Assembly: GCA_030835025.1 (NCBI GenBank) | Contig: JAUQWS010000023.1 | Span: forward strand, 62,001-126,000 | Length of the DNA: 64,000 nt | DNA from: Ignavibacteria bacterium | GTDB taxonomy: Bacteria > Bacteroidota > Ignavibacteria > Tepidaquicellales > OLB5 | Reading direction: 5' to 3' | Shown: piece after piece, positions 1 to 9,087 of the stretch | Layout of the letters: the number at the start of each line of letters is the position of its first letter | Numbering within the stretch: the first letter of the stretch is position 1 | The notes under the pieces: generated by a model | Told to the model about the DNA's origin: nothing | What the model saw: the letters and a program-made list of their open reading frames with translations, nothing else | The model's database searches: none | Made by a program: the position numbers and the translations under genes

Positions 1-743
1 TCACGGGTTAAACCGTTAGTCGTTAGTATAGAGGGGTGATCTATGTTAAGCCACCACCTGCTGAAAACTATTTTCCCTGTAACGGGATCTATTGCAGGCT
101 CTTCTGCCCCGTTCTTTTCAGTTGTAATCCTATGGTAAGCAAGGGTATTTGCATCAAGTATATACAGATTCGTTGTCCTTGCGCCTGTATACTGAGCCAA
201 AGATGGATACCTTGTACTTGCAAAACATATTCTGCCATCGGGAAGGTAACACGGATCTATGTCATCATACCTCACAAACTTTCCGGCTGTCGGTCCGAAT
301 TGAGAAAGATTAATATTCCTGTTTGTAAATGTCAGCTTCCTGAATCCCGTGCCGTTTGCTCCAATTTCGTATATTCTCCAGGAGCTATCCCTGTGTTCAA
401 CTCCTGCAAAAACGATTTTTGAAGCGTCCCAAAAAACACCAGGGTCAGATACGTCGACAAGTGAAATTCCAGAAAAGTTCATTGTGCTGTCCACAAGTAC
501 TCTAAGAGTTCCGTTTGCTTCCCTAACAAGAAGCCTGCCTCCGACAACTTTGAATCTTGAGTGCGGTCCCATTCCGGGCAAGAGTCCGGCCTGCGGATAG
601 AAGAAATTTCCTCCCTGAACAAGGTTCCTTGAAACAAAGACGATAGGGTAATTCTGTGCATGGATAGAAATTGATTCTGACAGAATCAAAAAGCCCAGTA
701 CCATAAATGATACCGGGCGTAATATTTGAAATAAAAACTTCAT
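1..743 (-). CDS. Secreted PD40/TolB-like beta-propeller protein, C-terminus truncated by window edge
   Basis: Reverse-strand translation from ATG at 743: MKFLFQILRPVSFMVLGFLILSESISIHAQNYPIVFVSRNLVQGG...DIDPCYLPDGRICFASTRYPS...EEPAIDPVTGKIVFSRWWLNIDHPS. Signal peptide plus 'LPDGRICFAST' PD40-like repeats. Open through position 1, so absent from the ORF track. Confidence 0.75.
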   Translation of the reverse strand, partial: MKFLFQILRPVSFMVLGFLILSESISIHAQNYPIVFVSRNLVQGGNFFYPQAGLLPGMGPHSRFKVVGGRLLVREANGTLRVLVDSTMNFSGISLVDVSDPGVFWDASKIVFAGVEHRDSSWRIYEIGANGTGFRKLTFTNRNINLSQFGPTAGKFVRYDDIDPCYLPDGRICFASTRYPSLAQYTGARTTNLYILDANTLAYHRITTEKNGAEEPAIDPVTGKIVFSRWWLNIDHPSILTTNGLTR

Positions 744-756
744 TTTAAGTTAAATA

Positions 757-1254
757 CTACCTGTATGTTACAACGACAGAAGAAATACTCTTGTCTTTAT
801 CCCATGCAAGCATAATGCTTACTTCTCTTTTTTCTTTATTCCAAACAGCCATTCCGCCGTCATCGCTCATCATTTCGCCTTCAGCTTTTTTGAAGCCGGC
901 TTTTTCAACACCTTCAGTAAAAGGTGCTAGTATGACTTTCGGCTTATCTGTAGATTCAAAAGTAACGACTGTGCCTTCTGAAGTATTAAGCGAGCCAAGA
1001 CATTTTGAATTGACCGGTTGAGGAATGTCAGCCGGATAATCTGCCGGCATGCCTTCTTTTATACCAAGCTCATTGGATTTCGGGTCTGTGTTTGGCTTGT
1101 TCTCTCCGGCAACTTCAGTCTTATTCTGGTTTGTCTGCGAAGTAGAGTCTGTCTTTTTATCACCGTCGGTTTTCTGGTCCTTATTGCCGCATCCGCCTGC
1201 CAAAACGGCAAGAGTTATCAAAAACGCAAATAAAACGTTGAGTTTAGTTTTCAT
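757..1254 (-). CDS. Hypothetical lipoprotein
   Basis: ORF 165 aa, lipobox-like N-terminus MKTKLNVLFAFLITLAVLAGGCGNK. Confidence 0.8.
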   Translation of the reverse strand: MKTKLNVLFAFLITLAVLAGGCGNKDQKTDGDKKTDSTSQTNQNKTEVAGENKPNTDPKSNELGIKEGMPADYPADIPQPVNSKCLGSLNTSEGTVVTFESTDKPKVILAPFTEGVEKAGFKKAEGEMMSDDGGMAVWNKEKREVSIMLAWDKDKSISSVVVTYR

Positions 1255-1279
1255 CCTTTATGATTAAATTAATAATATG

Positions 1280-1837
1280 CTAGTTATTACAAATATTTGC
1301 TTCAAACTTTCCTGCTATCCAGCTTTTTGCCGGGTCATTAAAATAAATGAGGATCTTTCCGGCCGCTTTTTTGCTGTCAATGCTTTCGATATTCAATGCA
1401 CAATTCCATGCTGCAGAAGATGTAATTCCGCCGGTTTTAAAACTGGCATTGTAGGTCGCAGGATCGGAATCAAATTTAGATTTTATCCACTCACCCAGTT
1501 TTATCTCGCCGCCTTTATTCATCAGCACAAATCCTTCGAAATTCTCAATGAAACCGCAGCTTTGTTCAGGTTTATTTACCGAGAAATTAATGACGTTATC
1601 ATTTGAACCGCGCCACTTTTCGAAATTAATATACCCGAACTGCACTTCCTTGCCACCAATCATACCTTTAACGGGAAAATCAGGTATATCACCAGCAGTC
1701 ACATTGTCTTTCCAGCCAAATTCTCTCTTTTCAGTAGATGTCTTATCGTTTTCACCGGACTTGTTTCCGCATGCACTAAACAGTACAGAAACAAGCAGAA
1801 TAACCACCAGTATTACCTTTCTCAAATTTCCTGCCAA
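1280..1837 (-). CDS. Hypothetical lipoprotein
   Basis: ORF 185 aa, N-terminus LRKVILVVILLVSVLFSACGNK with lipobox Cys. Confidence 0.8.
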   Translation of the reverse strand: MAGNLRKVILVVILLVSVLFSACGNKSGENDKTSTEKREFGWKDNVTAGDIPDFPVKGMIGGKEVQFGYINFEKWRGSNDNVINFSVNKPEQSCGFIENFEGFVLMNKGGEIKLGEWIKSKFDSDPATYNASFKTGGITSSAAWNCALNIESIDSKKAAGKILIYFNDPAKSWIAGKFEANICNN

Positions 1838-2605
1838 TTATTTACAGTACTTATTATACCTGTCGTTTATCCTTGCCCAGTTAAGGTTGTTCAGGAAATT
1901 ATCAATATACTTGGCTCTTGCCGGACCGTCTTTATGATAATACGCGTGTTCAAACACGTCGCAAGCAACCAAAGGAACACCGCCCCAAATTGCACCATAC
2001 TGATGCTCATCTACCAAAACATTTATCAGCCTTCCGGAATACAGCCTGTCAAAGACTAGCAATCCCCAGCCGCTCAGTTTTGCAGCAACGCTGCATGCTT
2101 TGAATTCAGCTTTCCAGTTATCAAAAGAGCCGAAGTTCTGCTCAATTGCCTTCTTTACATCCGGTCCTTTTGAAACGTCTCCGTCACCACCCATATTATC
2201 CCAATAAACATCATGCAGGTATGCCCCGGAATGATTCCAGGTGAATCTTCTTTTCAGTTCTCCAATATCGCTCCAGTTACCGTTCGCCTTTGAAAGGTCA
2301 GCACTCTCGAGCTCTTTTTCGATGTTATTCAGAAAAGTAACATATCCTTTATGATGGGTATTGTAATGCCAGTCAGTAGTTTCGGCATCAACAACATCTT
2401 TTAGCAGTGATTTTGCTTCCTCGTCGGTATATGGACGCGGATTGAATTTCCATTCGTAAGCCATTCTTTTAGTTCCTCCTTTGGAACCCTGCAGAGCTGC
2501 TTCTGCAATATTTTTTTTATAATTATAAATTCCTGTTTTCGAAAGCACGCTAAATGAGAGAGCTCCCATTGCAGAAGTTTTTATGAACTCTCTTCTGCTT
2601 TTCAT
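1838..2605 (-). CDS. sodB: Superoxide dismutase (Fe/Mn family) with Tat-like signal
   Basis: Conserved HHKGYVTFLNN, WNHSGAYLHDVYWDNM, GWGLLVFD, DVFEHAYYHKD motifs. Likely start is internal Met of the ORF giving MKSRREFIKTSAMGALSFSVL (SRRxFIK). Confidence 0.88.
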   Translation of the reverse strand: MKSRREFIKTSAMGALSFSVLSKTGIYNYKKNIAEAALQGSKGGTKRMAYEWKFNPRPYTDEEAKSLLKDVVDAETTDWHYNTHHKGYVTFLNNIEKELESADLSKANGNWSDIGELKRRFTWNHSGAYLHDVYWDNMGGDGDVSKGPDVKKAIEQNFGSFDNWKAEFKACSVAAKLSGWGLLVFDRLYSGRLINVLVDEHQYGAIWGGVPLVACDVFEHAYYHKDGPARAKYIDNFLNNLNWARINDRYNKYCK

Positions 2606-2612
2606 AGATACT

Positions 2613-2981
2613 TTACACTCCGAATGAACTTCCGCAGCCGCAGGTCTTTTTGGCTGTCGGATTGTTGAAAACAAAACCCTTGCCTGTTAACCCGTCTGTG
2701 TAATCAACTGATGTTCCTGTGAGGTAAAGTATGCTCTTCCAGTCAACCGCCACTTTTATTCCCCCGAATTCAAGGATCCTATCGGTATCCTTCACTTCCT
2801 GGTCAAATCCTAAAGTATAAGAAAGCCCTGAACATCCGCCGCCCTTAACCCCTATCCTGAGAACATAATCATCAGGGATAGAGTTTTCTTTCATTATTTT
2901 CTTCACTTCGCCAACCGCTTTATCTGTCAGGGCGATTCCATCAGTTACTTCCGCTGCTCCGATTGTTTTTATATCTTCCAT
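2613..2981 (-). CDS. iscA: Iron-sulfur cluster assembly accessory protein, IscA/ErpA (HesB) family
   Basis: GGGCSGLSYTLGF and C-terminal CGCGSSF cysteine motifs. Confidence 0.92.
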   Translation of the reverse strand: MEDIKTIGAAEVTDGIALTDKAVGEVKKIMKENSIPDDYVLRIGVKGGGCSGLSYTLGFDQEVKDTDRILEFGGIKVAVDWKSILYLTGTSVDYTDGLTGKGFVFNNPTAKKTCGCGSSFGV

Positions 2982-3029
2982 TTTGATGAAGTTATTTTGA
3001 TGAATTACTAAATTAAATGATTTTATGTA

Positions 3030-3803
3030 TTATTGAAAGAAGAAATTCATACCCATATATACAGACCAGTATGCTATTCTTCTGTCGCTAGTCAAACCGT
3101 TCGTAGGGCTCGCCTTATCCCTGAATACAATCACATGAGCATCTACAGGAGTGGTTTCCTCACTTTGTTTACCCCAAGAGTTATCGTAAGTATATGTATA
3201 TCCCCAATATAGCCCAACAGTTTTGTTTATGTCATAATTGAGCTTAAATCCACCTGCGTACCCAAATCTTGGTACAACCTTAAAAAAATCCAGTCCCGCA
3301 TTATAATAAGTTTCACCGCCTACAAGGTTCATTCTTAAAAGGCCAAAAACACCCGGGTAAAATTGCTTTTCATGACCCAGCGGATTAACCTCTGCACCCA
3401 CGCCAATTGAAAATGACTGGATCCTGGAGCCAATATCAATTCCTGCAGAACCCGGATATGAGCTTGTCAGCATATTATATCCGATGTTAAGCAATCCTTT
3501 AACATGGCCTCTTTTCATGAAACTGTATTTCATATAACCCTGCACTCCGTACCCCGTATTCGCTCCAAGGTTATCAGAGACAATTATCCTCTTCCCGTTT
3601 ATGAATATCTGGTCAACAGTCGCATTTATTGTCATGTTATTTCCGTACGCTTCTAAAAGCGGCCTTGAATATCCAATATTGAAACTAAGCTCTATCCTGC
3701 TTCTTTCATTCTTCTTTTTCAGCTGCTCTTTTTTGTCCTGAGAACTGGATGCAGTAACTAATAACGTAAGTATAAATGCAATCAAGAAACTACTTCTTTG
3801 CAT
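3030..3803 (-). CDS. Predicted outer-membrane beta-barrel protein
   Basis: Signal peptide, alternating aromatic/glycine strands, aromatic C-terminus (MGMNFFFQ). Overlaps the end of iscS by 14 nt. Confidence 0.7.
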   Translation of the reverse strand: MQRSSFLIAFILTLLVTASSSQDKKEQLKKKNERSRIELSFNIGYSRPLLEAYGNNMTINATVDQIFINGKRIIVSDNLGANTGYGVQGYMKYSFMKRGHVKGLLNIGYNMLTSSYPGSAGIDIGSRIQSFSIGVGAEVNPLGHEKQFYPGVFGLLRMNLVGGETYYNAGLDFFKVVPRFGYAGGFKLNYDINKTVGLYWGYTYTYDNSWGKQSEETTPVDAHVIVFRDKASPTNGLTSDRRIAYWSVYMGMNFFFQ

Positions 3804-4989
3804 ATTCCCCCTCTTCCGAGTGCGAGCTTAAGGGAGAAGTTTTTCTCAAGAATTGTGCTTTTTCTACTACCTTACTGATAGTATATTCGATTTCTTCTTC
3901 GGTTGTATATCTTCCAAGTCCAAACCTGATTGCCGAGTGTTTATGCCCGTTATCTGAATTAATGGCTTTTAGTACATGAGAAGTTTCAACTGATTCAGAT
4001 GAACATGCACTTCCGGTAGATAGTGCAATTTCCTTAATTGCGATCAAAAGAGCATCAGAATCGACATTTTTCAGCGTCAGATTCAGGTTATTCCCAATCC
4101 TTTTTGAGGGGTGCCCGTTTAGTTTAACGCCATCTAACCCTGAAATGATTCCATTGTAAAGCCTGTCCCTCAATAAAGTCAGCCTTGTCATTTCTTCTTC
4201 CATCTGTGCCTTGGCTATTTCGCATGCCTTGCCAAATCCTGCAATACCCGGAACATTCAATGTACCTGCTCTTAAACCTCTCTCCTGTGCACCGCCGTCT
4301 ATTCTTGGAGTTAAGCGTATTTTGGGAAACCTGGATTTAATATAAAAAGCTCCAACTCCCTTCGGTCCGTAAATCTTATGCGATGAAAAGCTCAAAAGGT
4401 CTATCCCTGATTTAACTACATCAACTTCAATTTTTCCAACCGCCTGGGTTGCATCGGTATGAAACAAGACTCCCTTTGACTTACACACGGCGGCAATTTC
4501 ATTGATTGGCTGAATTGTGCCGATCTCGTTATTCACATACATTACAGATACCAGTATCGTATTATCTTTGATCGAGTTCTTCAGTTCATTAACATCCACA
4601 AGTCCGTACTCATTAACCTTAAGATAAGTTATTTCATAGCCCTTTCTTTCAAGGCTTTTGCAGGTATCAAGAACTGCTTCGTGCTCAATAGCCGAAGTGA
4701 TTATGTGATTTCCTTTTGGCAGGTATGCCTCGGCAATTCCCTTGATCGCGAGATTAACAGATTCTGTTGCACCGCTTGTAAAGATCACATCGCGGTATTC
4801 TGCATTGATGACCCTTGCGACCTGTTTCCTCGCATTTTCAACAGCTGCTTCTGCATTCCAGCCAAATATGTGAGATTTACTTGATGCATTCCCGAATTTT
4901 TCTGTGAAATACGGAAGCATTGCTTCAACAACTTTAGGGTCAACCGGAGTTGTTGAGTGATAATCGAGATATATTGGAAATTTGATCAT
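3790..4989 (-). CDS. iscS: Cysteine desulfurase
   Basis: IYLDYHSTTPVDPKVVEAMLPYF, SGATESVNLAIKG, SFSSHKIYGPKGVGAFY (PLP Lys), ALSTGSACSSES (catalytic Cys). Confidence 0.96.
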   Translation of the reverse strand: MIKFPIYLDYHSTTPVDPKVVEAMLPYFTEKFGNASSKSHIFGWNAEAAVENARKQVARVINAEYRDVIFTSGATESVNLAIKGIAEAYLPKGNHIITSAIEHEAVLDTCKSLERKGYEITYLKVNEYGLVDVNELKNSIKDNTILVSVMYVNNEIGTIQPINEIAAVCKSKGVLFHTDATQAVGKIEVDVVKSGIDLLSFSSHKIYGPKGVGAFYIKSRFPKIRLTPRIDGGAQERGLRAGTLNVPGIAGFGKACEIAKAQMEEEMTRLTLLRDRLYNGIISGLDGVKLNGHPSKRIGNNLNLTLKNVDSDALLIAIKEIALSTGSACSSESVETSHVLKAINSDNGHKHSAIRFGLGRYTTEEEIEYTISKVVEKAQFLRKTSPLSSHSEEGEYAKK

Positions 4990-4993
4990 TTAT

Positions 4994-5398
4994 TCAGACT
5001 ATTTCAGAGAGCTTGGTTGAATTAAAATAGCTGTTTATCTGCTTCTGTATCTTTTTAAGCGGGCTGCTCAATATGCAGGTCTCATAAATTGAACAGCTTT
5101 CAGGATCATCGTGCTGTCCGCAATCAAGTATATAGCTGCTGCCTTCTATTGCATTAAATATGGTTGCAAGCGAAAGCTTATCGGGCTTTTGGGAAAGTAA
5201 ATAACCGCCCCTTGTCCCCTGCATTGATGTAAGGATATTCTCTTTCTTCAGCTTCTGAAGGATCTTGGAAAGCAGGTCATACGGTATTTTGTACTTATCC
5301 GAGATCTCTTTTGCAGAGCACGGCGAATCCAATCCAACCATTGCCATATGCTTAACTGCGATCAATCCGTACTCCACTTTCTTTGATAGCTTGAACAT
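4994..5398 (-). CDS. Rrf2/IscR-family transcriptional regulator
   Basis: Rrf2 winged-helix signature KVEYGLIAVKHMA...SAKEISDKYKIPYDLLSKILQKLKKENILTSMQGTRGGYLLS; adjacent to iscS. Confidence 0.92.
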   Translation of the reverse strand: MFKLSKKVEYGLIAVKHMAMVGLDSPCSAKEISDKYKIPYDLLSKILQKLKKENILTSMQGTRGGYLLSQKPDKLSLATIFNAIEGSSYILDCGQHDDPESCSIYETCILSSPLKKIQKQINSYFNSTKLSEIV

Positions 5399-5400
5399 AT

Positions 5401-7032
5401 CTAAGAACTCTTTCTCATAAGTCTCGCAGCAAACGAACCGTCAATACCATGCTTATGCGGAAATGTCTCAATGCAACCTTCTGCATTAACAAGATCATGT
5501 TTTACATACTTTCCTGCATTATCAATTGTAAAGTCAGGATTCTTTTCAAGGAAATCCTTCACAATATCCATATTCTCTTCATGCTCAGTTGAGCAAGTAC
5601 TGTAAACCATAACTCCGCCCGGTTTCAGGTAGGTTGCAGCGCTTTGAAGCAATCTCTTCTGTATCTCGGTAAGCGCGGTGATATTCTCCGGCTCCCGTTT
5701 CCACCTGATCTCCGGTTTTTTGGAAAGTACTCCAAGTCCTGAACACGGAGCATCAAGCAGTATCTTATCAAACTTCATTGAGCGCAGTGTTTCATTTTCA
5801 AAAGCTGCAGCATCATCCTGGAAGAACTCTATGTTTGTGACGCCAAGCCTTTCGGCTGTTTTCTTCATCATACTTATCTTCGCGTCATACTTATCAACAG
5901 AGTAGATCCTGCCCTTGTTGTGCATTATCTGTGCGATCTGAGTTGATTTCCCTCCGGGTGCTGCGCACATATCCAAAACCGCATCATGCTCAGTCGGATT
6001 CAAAAGTACCGCAGGCAGGCCCGCACTCTCATCCTGAACTGTATACATACCGTTTATGAAGTCTTCATCAAGATATATTTTTGACATTAGTCTCAGTGTT
6101 ACAAAATAATCAATGTAACGGCATGTTCTGTAAACAATACTTCGCTCGTCAAATTTTTTCAATACGTCGTTCTTTGAAGTCTTCAAAGTATTTATTCTAA
6201 GCGTAAGTATCGGCCGTTTGTTGTTTGATTCAGCGAGTAATTGAGCTTCATCAAAACCGAATCTCTGGATCCAGCGTTTCACCATCCAGTTAGGATGTGA
6301 CTGCATTATGCCAAGGTACTTCACCTCGTCAATTTCACGGGTTGGATATACAAGATCGTTTTTTGTTCTGATTATTGTTCGGAGCAGGCCATTCACAACA
6401 TCGGCGTGTTTCTGTGTGCTGATCTTCTTAACGAATTCAACAGCTTCATTCACTGCGGCAAAATCCGGTATCTTGTTCAGGAAAAGAATTTGATATAATG
6501 CAACACGGAGCGTGTTCTTGATTTCGGGAGTACATTTTTCCCAGTTGCCGCGGTAGAAGCCGTTTAAGAACCAGTCAAGCCTGCGCATCCATCTGATAAC
6601 TCCGTGGCAAATCTCATTAAGCAGTGATTTGTCATAATCATTCAGTACATCAGTACGGATTTCATAATCAATAAGCTTATCAAGATATGAATCTGTGCGC
6701 TCGACTCTGGTTAATATCTTTACAGCAAGGCTTCTTGCGTCGCAATATATCGTATCGCCTTTAGGGCGTTCACGCTTGTTGAACTGCGGCTTCTGCTGCC
6801 CGGTTACAGGCGGTTTTTGTTCAGCCTGTTTGTAATCAACAGGTTTTGCTTCTGCCGTTTTGGCTTCGGCTAATGCTTCAGGTTCTTGTGAATTAGCGGG
6901 TTTTTCCGCGCTTTCATTCAATACAGGTTCTATCGATTCGGGCTCAATCGCCTCAGGTGCTTTCGTTATTTCCGGTACCGATTCATTCACATTTTCGCCT
7001 GATTTCTCAATTTTTTCGTCAGTATTATTCAT
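5401..7032 (-). CDS. rsmB: 16S rRNA (cytosine-967-C5)-methyltransferase RsmB-like
   Basis: NusB-like N-domain plus DMCAAPGGKSTQIAQ, DAPCSGLGVLSKKPEIRWKR, VYSTCS motifs. Pro/Glu/Ala/Lys-rich N-terminal extension (~90 aa). Confidence 0.93.
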   Translation of the reverse strand: MNNTDEKIEKSGENVNESVPEITKAPEAIEPESIEPVLNESAEKPANSQEPEALAEAKTAEAKPVDYKQAEQKPPVTGQQKPQFNKRERPKGDTIYCDARSLAVKILTRVERTDSYLDKLIDYEIRTDVLNDYDKSLLNEICHGVIRWMRRLDWFLNGFYRGNWEKCTPEIKNTLRVALYQILFLNKIPDFAAVNEAVEFVKKISTQKHADVVNGLLRTIIRTKNDLVYPTREIDEVKYLGIMQSHPNWMVKRWIQRFGFDEAQLLAESNNKRPILTLRINTLKTSKNDVLKKFDERSIVYRTCRYIDYFVTLRLMSKIYLDEDFINGMYTVQDESAGLPAVLLNPTEHDAVLDMCAAPGGKSTQIAQIMHNKGRIYSVDKYDAKISMMKKTAERLGVTNIEFFQDDAAAFENETLRSMKFDKILLDAPCSGLGVLSKKPEIRWKREPENITALTEIQKRLLQSAATYLKPGGVMVYSTCSTEHEENMDIVKDFLEKNPDFTIDNAGKYVKHDLVNAEGCIETFPHKHGIDGSFAARLMRKSS

Positions 7033-7259
7033 GATTTCCAGAATATTCGCTAAATATACCTTTATATTATTGTAGTATCAATGAAAGGGATAAGCACTTG
7101 GAGACTGTGAATATCGGCAAGGCTTTCAGTATTTGGGAATTATTGTGCTATCTCGAAAAATGACCCGCATCTAACCATATTATTTTTTCTACATTTAATA
7201 TAGTATTTGTGTTGAGTATCTTGTTAAACATTACTAAAATTACTCTTTGAAATACTACA

Positions 7260-8678
7260 ATGATATCAATTAATGACCTTAATCCTCACTTATTAACAGC
7301 TGAATATGCAGTCCGCGGTCCAATAGTTATCCGTGCACAGGAACTCGAAAAACAGGGAAAGAAAATAATCTACTGCAATATCGGTAATCCGCAGGCATTA
7401 CAGCAAAAACCACTTTCATATATAAGGCAGATATTAAGCTTAATGGAGAACCCTGAACTGCTTAACCATCCGCAATTAAGTACGGTTTTTCCTCAGGATA
7501 TTATTGAAAAGGCCGGGAAACTGCATCAATTGATGCCGCACGGCACCGGAGCATATACTCAGAGCGCAGGAACTCCCTTTATCAGGCAGGCAGTCGCGGA
7601 ATTTATAAACAAGCGTGATGGCATTCCGGCAAGTGAGGGAAATATTATTCTGACAGACGGCGCAAGCAAAGGTGTATCCGCAGTCTTAACTGCCCTGCTA
7701 AAAAAACCCACTGACGGATTCATGATTCCCATTCCTCAATACCCGCTATATAGTGCAACAATTGAGTTAATTGGCGGCAGCCAGGTCGGGTATTACCTCG
7801 ATGAAGAAAACTCATGGCAGCTGAATGAAGAAATATTGACAAAAAGCCTGAACGACGCTAAGTCAAAAGGCATTAACCCCGTTGCAATTGTTGTGATAAA
7901 TCCCGGTAATCCAACGGGAGCTGTGCTTTCGCTTGAAAATATTAAGATGATTATAAACTTTGCGAGAAAACATAACCTCTCCATCATGGCAGATGAGGTT
8001 TACCAGGATAATGTATATTTAAAGGGAGCAGCATTCCATTCATTTGCTAAGGTTATGCATCAGCTTGGTGAAACAAGCATAACTCTTTTCAGTTTTCACT
8101 CGGTATCGAAAGGATTCATGGGTGAGTGCGGCCACCGGGGCGGTTATCTGGAAATCCGCAACGTACCTGCAGATGTGCTGGCTGAGTTCATTAAGCTGCA
8201 ATCAATAAGCCTATGCTCAAACACAGTCGGGCAGTTGGTAACGTATTTGGTTGTCACTCCCCCGCAAAAAGGCGATGCAAGTTATGACCGATATATCAAA
8301 GAACGTGATGGAATATTAAGCGACCTGAAAGCCAAAGCTGAAATACTGGGTAAAGGACTGGACGCAATTGAAGGTATGGAAATTGATATTCCGCAAGGGG
8401 CAATGTATGCGTTTGTGAAATTCGAGCTGCCTCATACCGAGGATATAACAAAAATGTCGGCGGAACAGCGACAGGCGTATAACAGCAAACGTGATAGTGA
8501 TTATTGTATGGCTTTGCTTGAAGAAACAGGAATCTGTGTGGTACCGGGCTCCGGATTTGGACAGCTACCGGGCACACTTCACTTCCGCACAACTTTCCTT
8601 CCGCCAAAGAACGAGATCGAAGAGCTAGTGAAGAAGATGAAAGAGTTTCACGGGAAGTATGTCGAGAAATTGAAATAG
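7260..8678 (+). CDS. Aminotransferase class I/II, alanine aminotransferase-like
   Basis: YCNIGNPQAL...LPHGTGAYTQSAG-like context, VVINPGNPTGAVLS, MADEVYQDNVY, SFHSVSKGFMGECGHRGGY (PLP Lys). Confidence 0.92.
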   Translation: MISINDLNPHLLTAEYAVRGPIVIRAQELEKQGKKIIYCNIGNPQALQQKPLSYIRQILSLMENPELLNHPQLSTVFPQDIIEKAGKLHQLMPHGTGAYTQSAGTPFIRQAVAEFINKRDGIPASEGNIILTDGASKGVSAVLTALLKKPTDGFMIPIPQYPLYSATIELIGGSQVGYYLDEENSWQLNEEILTKSLNDAKSKGINPVAIVVINPGNPTGAVLSLENIKMIINFARKHNLSIMADEVYQDNVYLKGAAFHSFAKVMHQLGETSITLFSFHSVSKGFMGECGHRGGYLEIRNVPADVLAEFIKLQSISLCSNTVGQLVTYLVVTPPQKGDASYDRYIKERDGILSDLKAKAEILGKGLDAIEGMEIDIPQGAMYAFVKFELPHTEDITKMSAEQRQAYNSKRDSDYCMALLEETGICVVPGSGFGQLPGTLHFRTTFLPPKNEIEELVKKMKEFHGKYVEKLK

Positions 8679-8683
8679 GATAA

Positions 8684-8837
8684 GTCCCCCTTATAAAGGG
8701 GGACAAGATTTTGAAGATTGGATTCGGTGCAATTGTTCGTGATTTAGATCCTTCCTGAATTTTAAATGGGGATTTGAATGCTAACAAATAGATTTTAGTT
8801 TTAAGAGTATTCGATGTTTTTATTTTATTAATCCCCC
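8684..8837. repeat. Palindromic repeat unit A (~150 bp)
   Basis: Starts with GTCCCCCTTATAAAGGGGGAC; shares TTGAAGATTGGATTCGGTGCAATTGT, GAATTTTAAATGGGGATTTGAATGCTAACAAAT and GTTTTAAGAGTATTC with units B/C. Confidence 0.85.
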
Positions 8838-8982
8838 TTATAAAGGGGGACGAGATTTTGAAGATTGGATTCGGTGCAATTGTACGTGATTTAAATTCTT
8901 CTTAAGTTTTAGATGGGGATTAGAAGACTGGCAAGTAATTTTGAGTTTTAAGTGTAAACATAGTTTCCAAATCCCCATTTCA
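8832..8982. repeat. Palindromic repeat unit B (~150 bp)
   Basis: Starts with TCCCCCTTATAAAGGGGGACGAGATTTTGAAGATTGGATTCGGTGCAATTGTACGTGATTTAAAT; ends AAATCCCCATTT, complementary to internal ATGGGGATT. Confidence 0.85.
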
Positions 8983-9041
8983 GATACATGAAGGTTGTAA
9001 CAAATATTTCAATAGAAGTATAATCACGATGAACATCTTCA

Positions 9042-9060
9042 TCCCCCTTTATAAGGGGGA
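9042..9060. repeat. Palindrome TCCCCCTTTATAAGGGGGA
   Basis: Same palindrome core as repeat units A/B/C, immediately upstream of the DUF559 gene. Confidence 0.8.
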
Positions 9061-9087
9061 CTATAAACCAGAATTTATTAGCATTTA

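Noticed and set aside
36-661. Plus- and minus-strand ORFs at 36..422, 349..600, 479..661
   Set aside because: They overlap, in other frames, the clearly coding minus-strand partial CDS 1-743; no recognisable motifs.
8296-8787. 163-aa minus-strand ORF overlapping the aminotransferase 3' end
   Set aside because: Antisense shadow ORF over a convincing PLP enzyme and repeat DNA; no family motifs.
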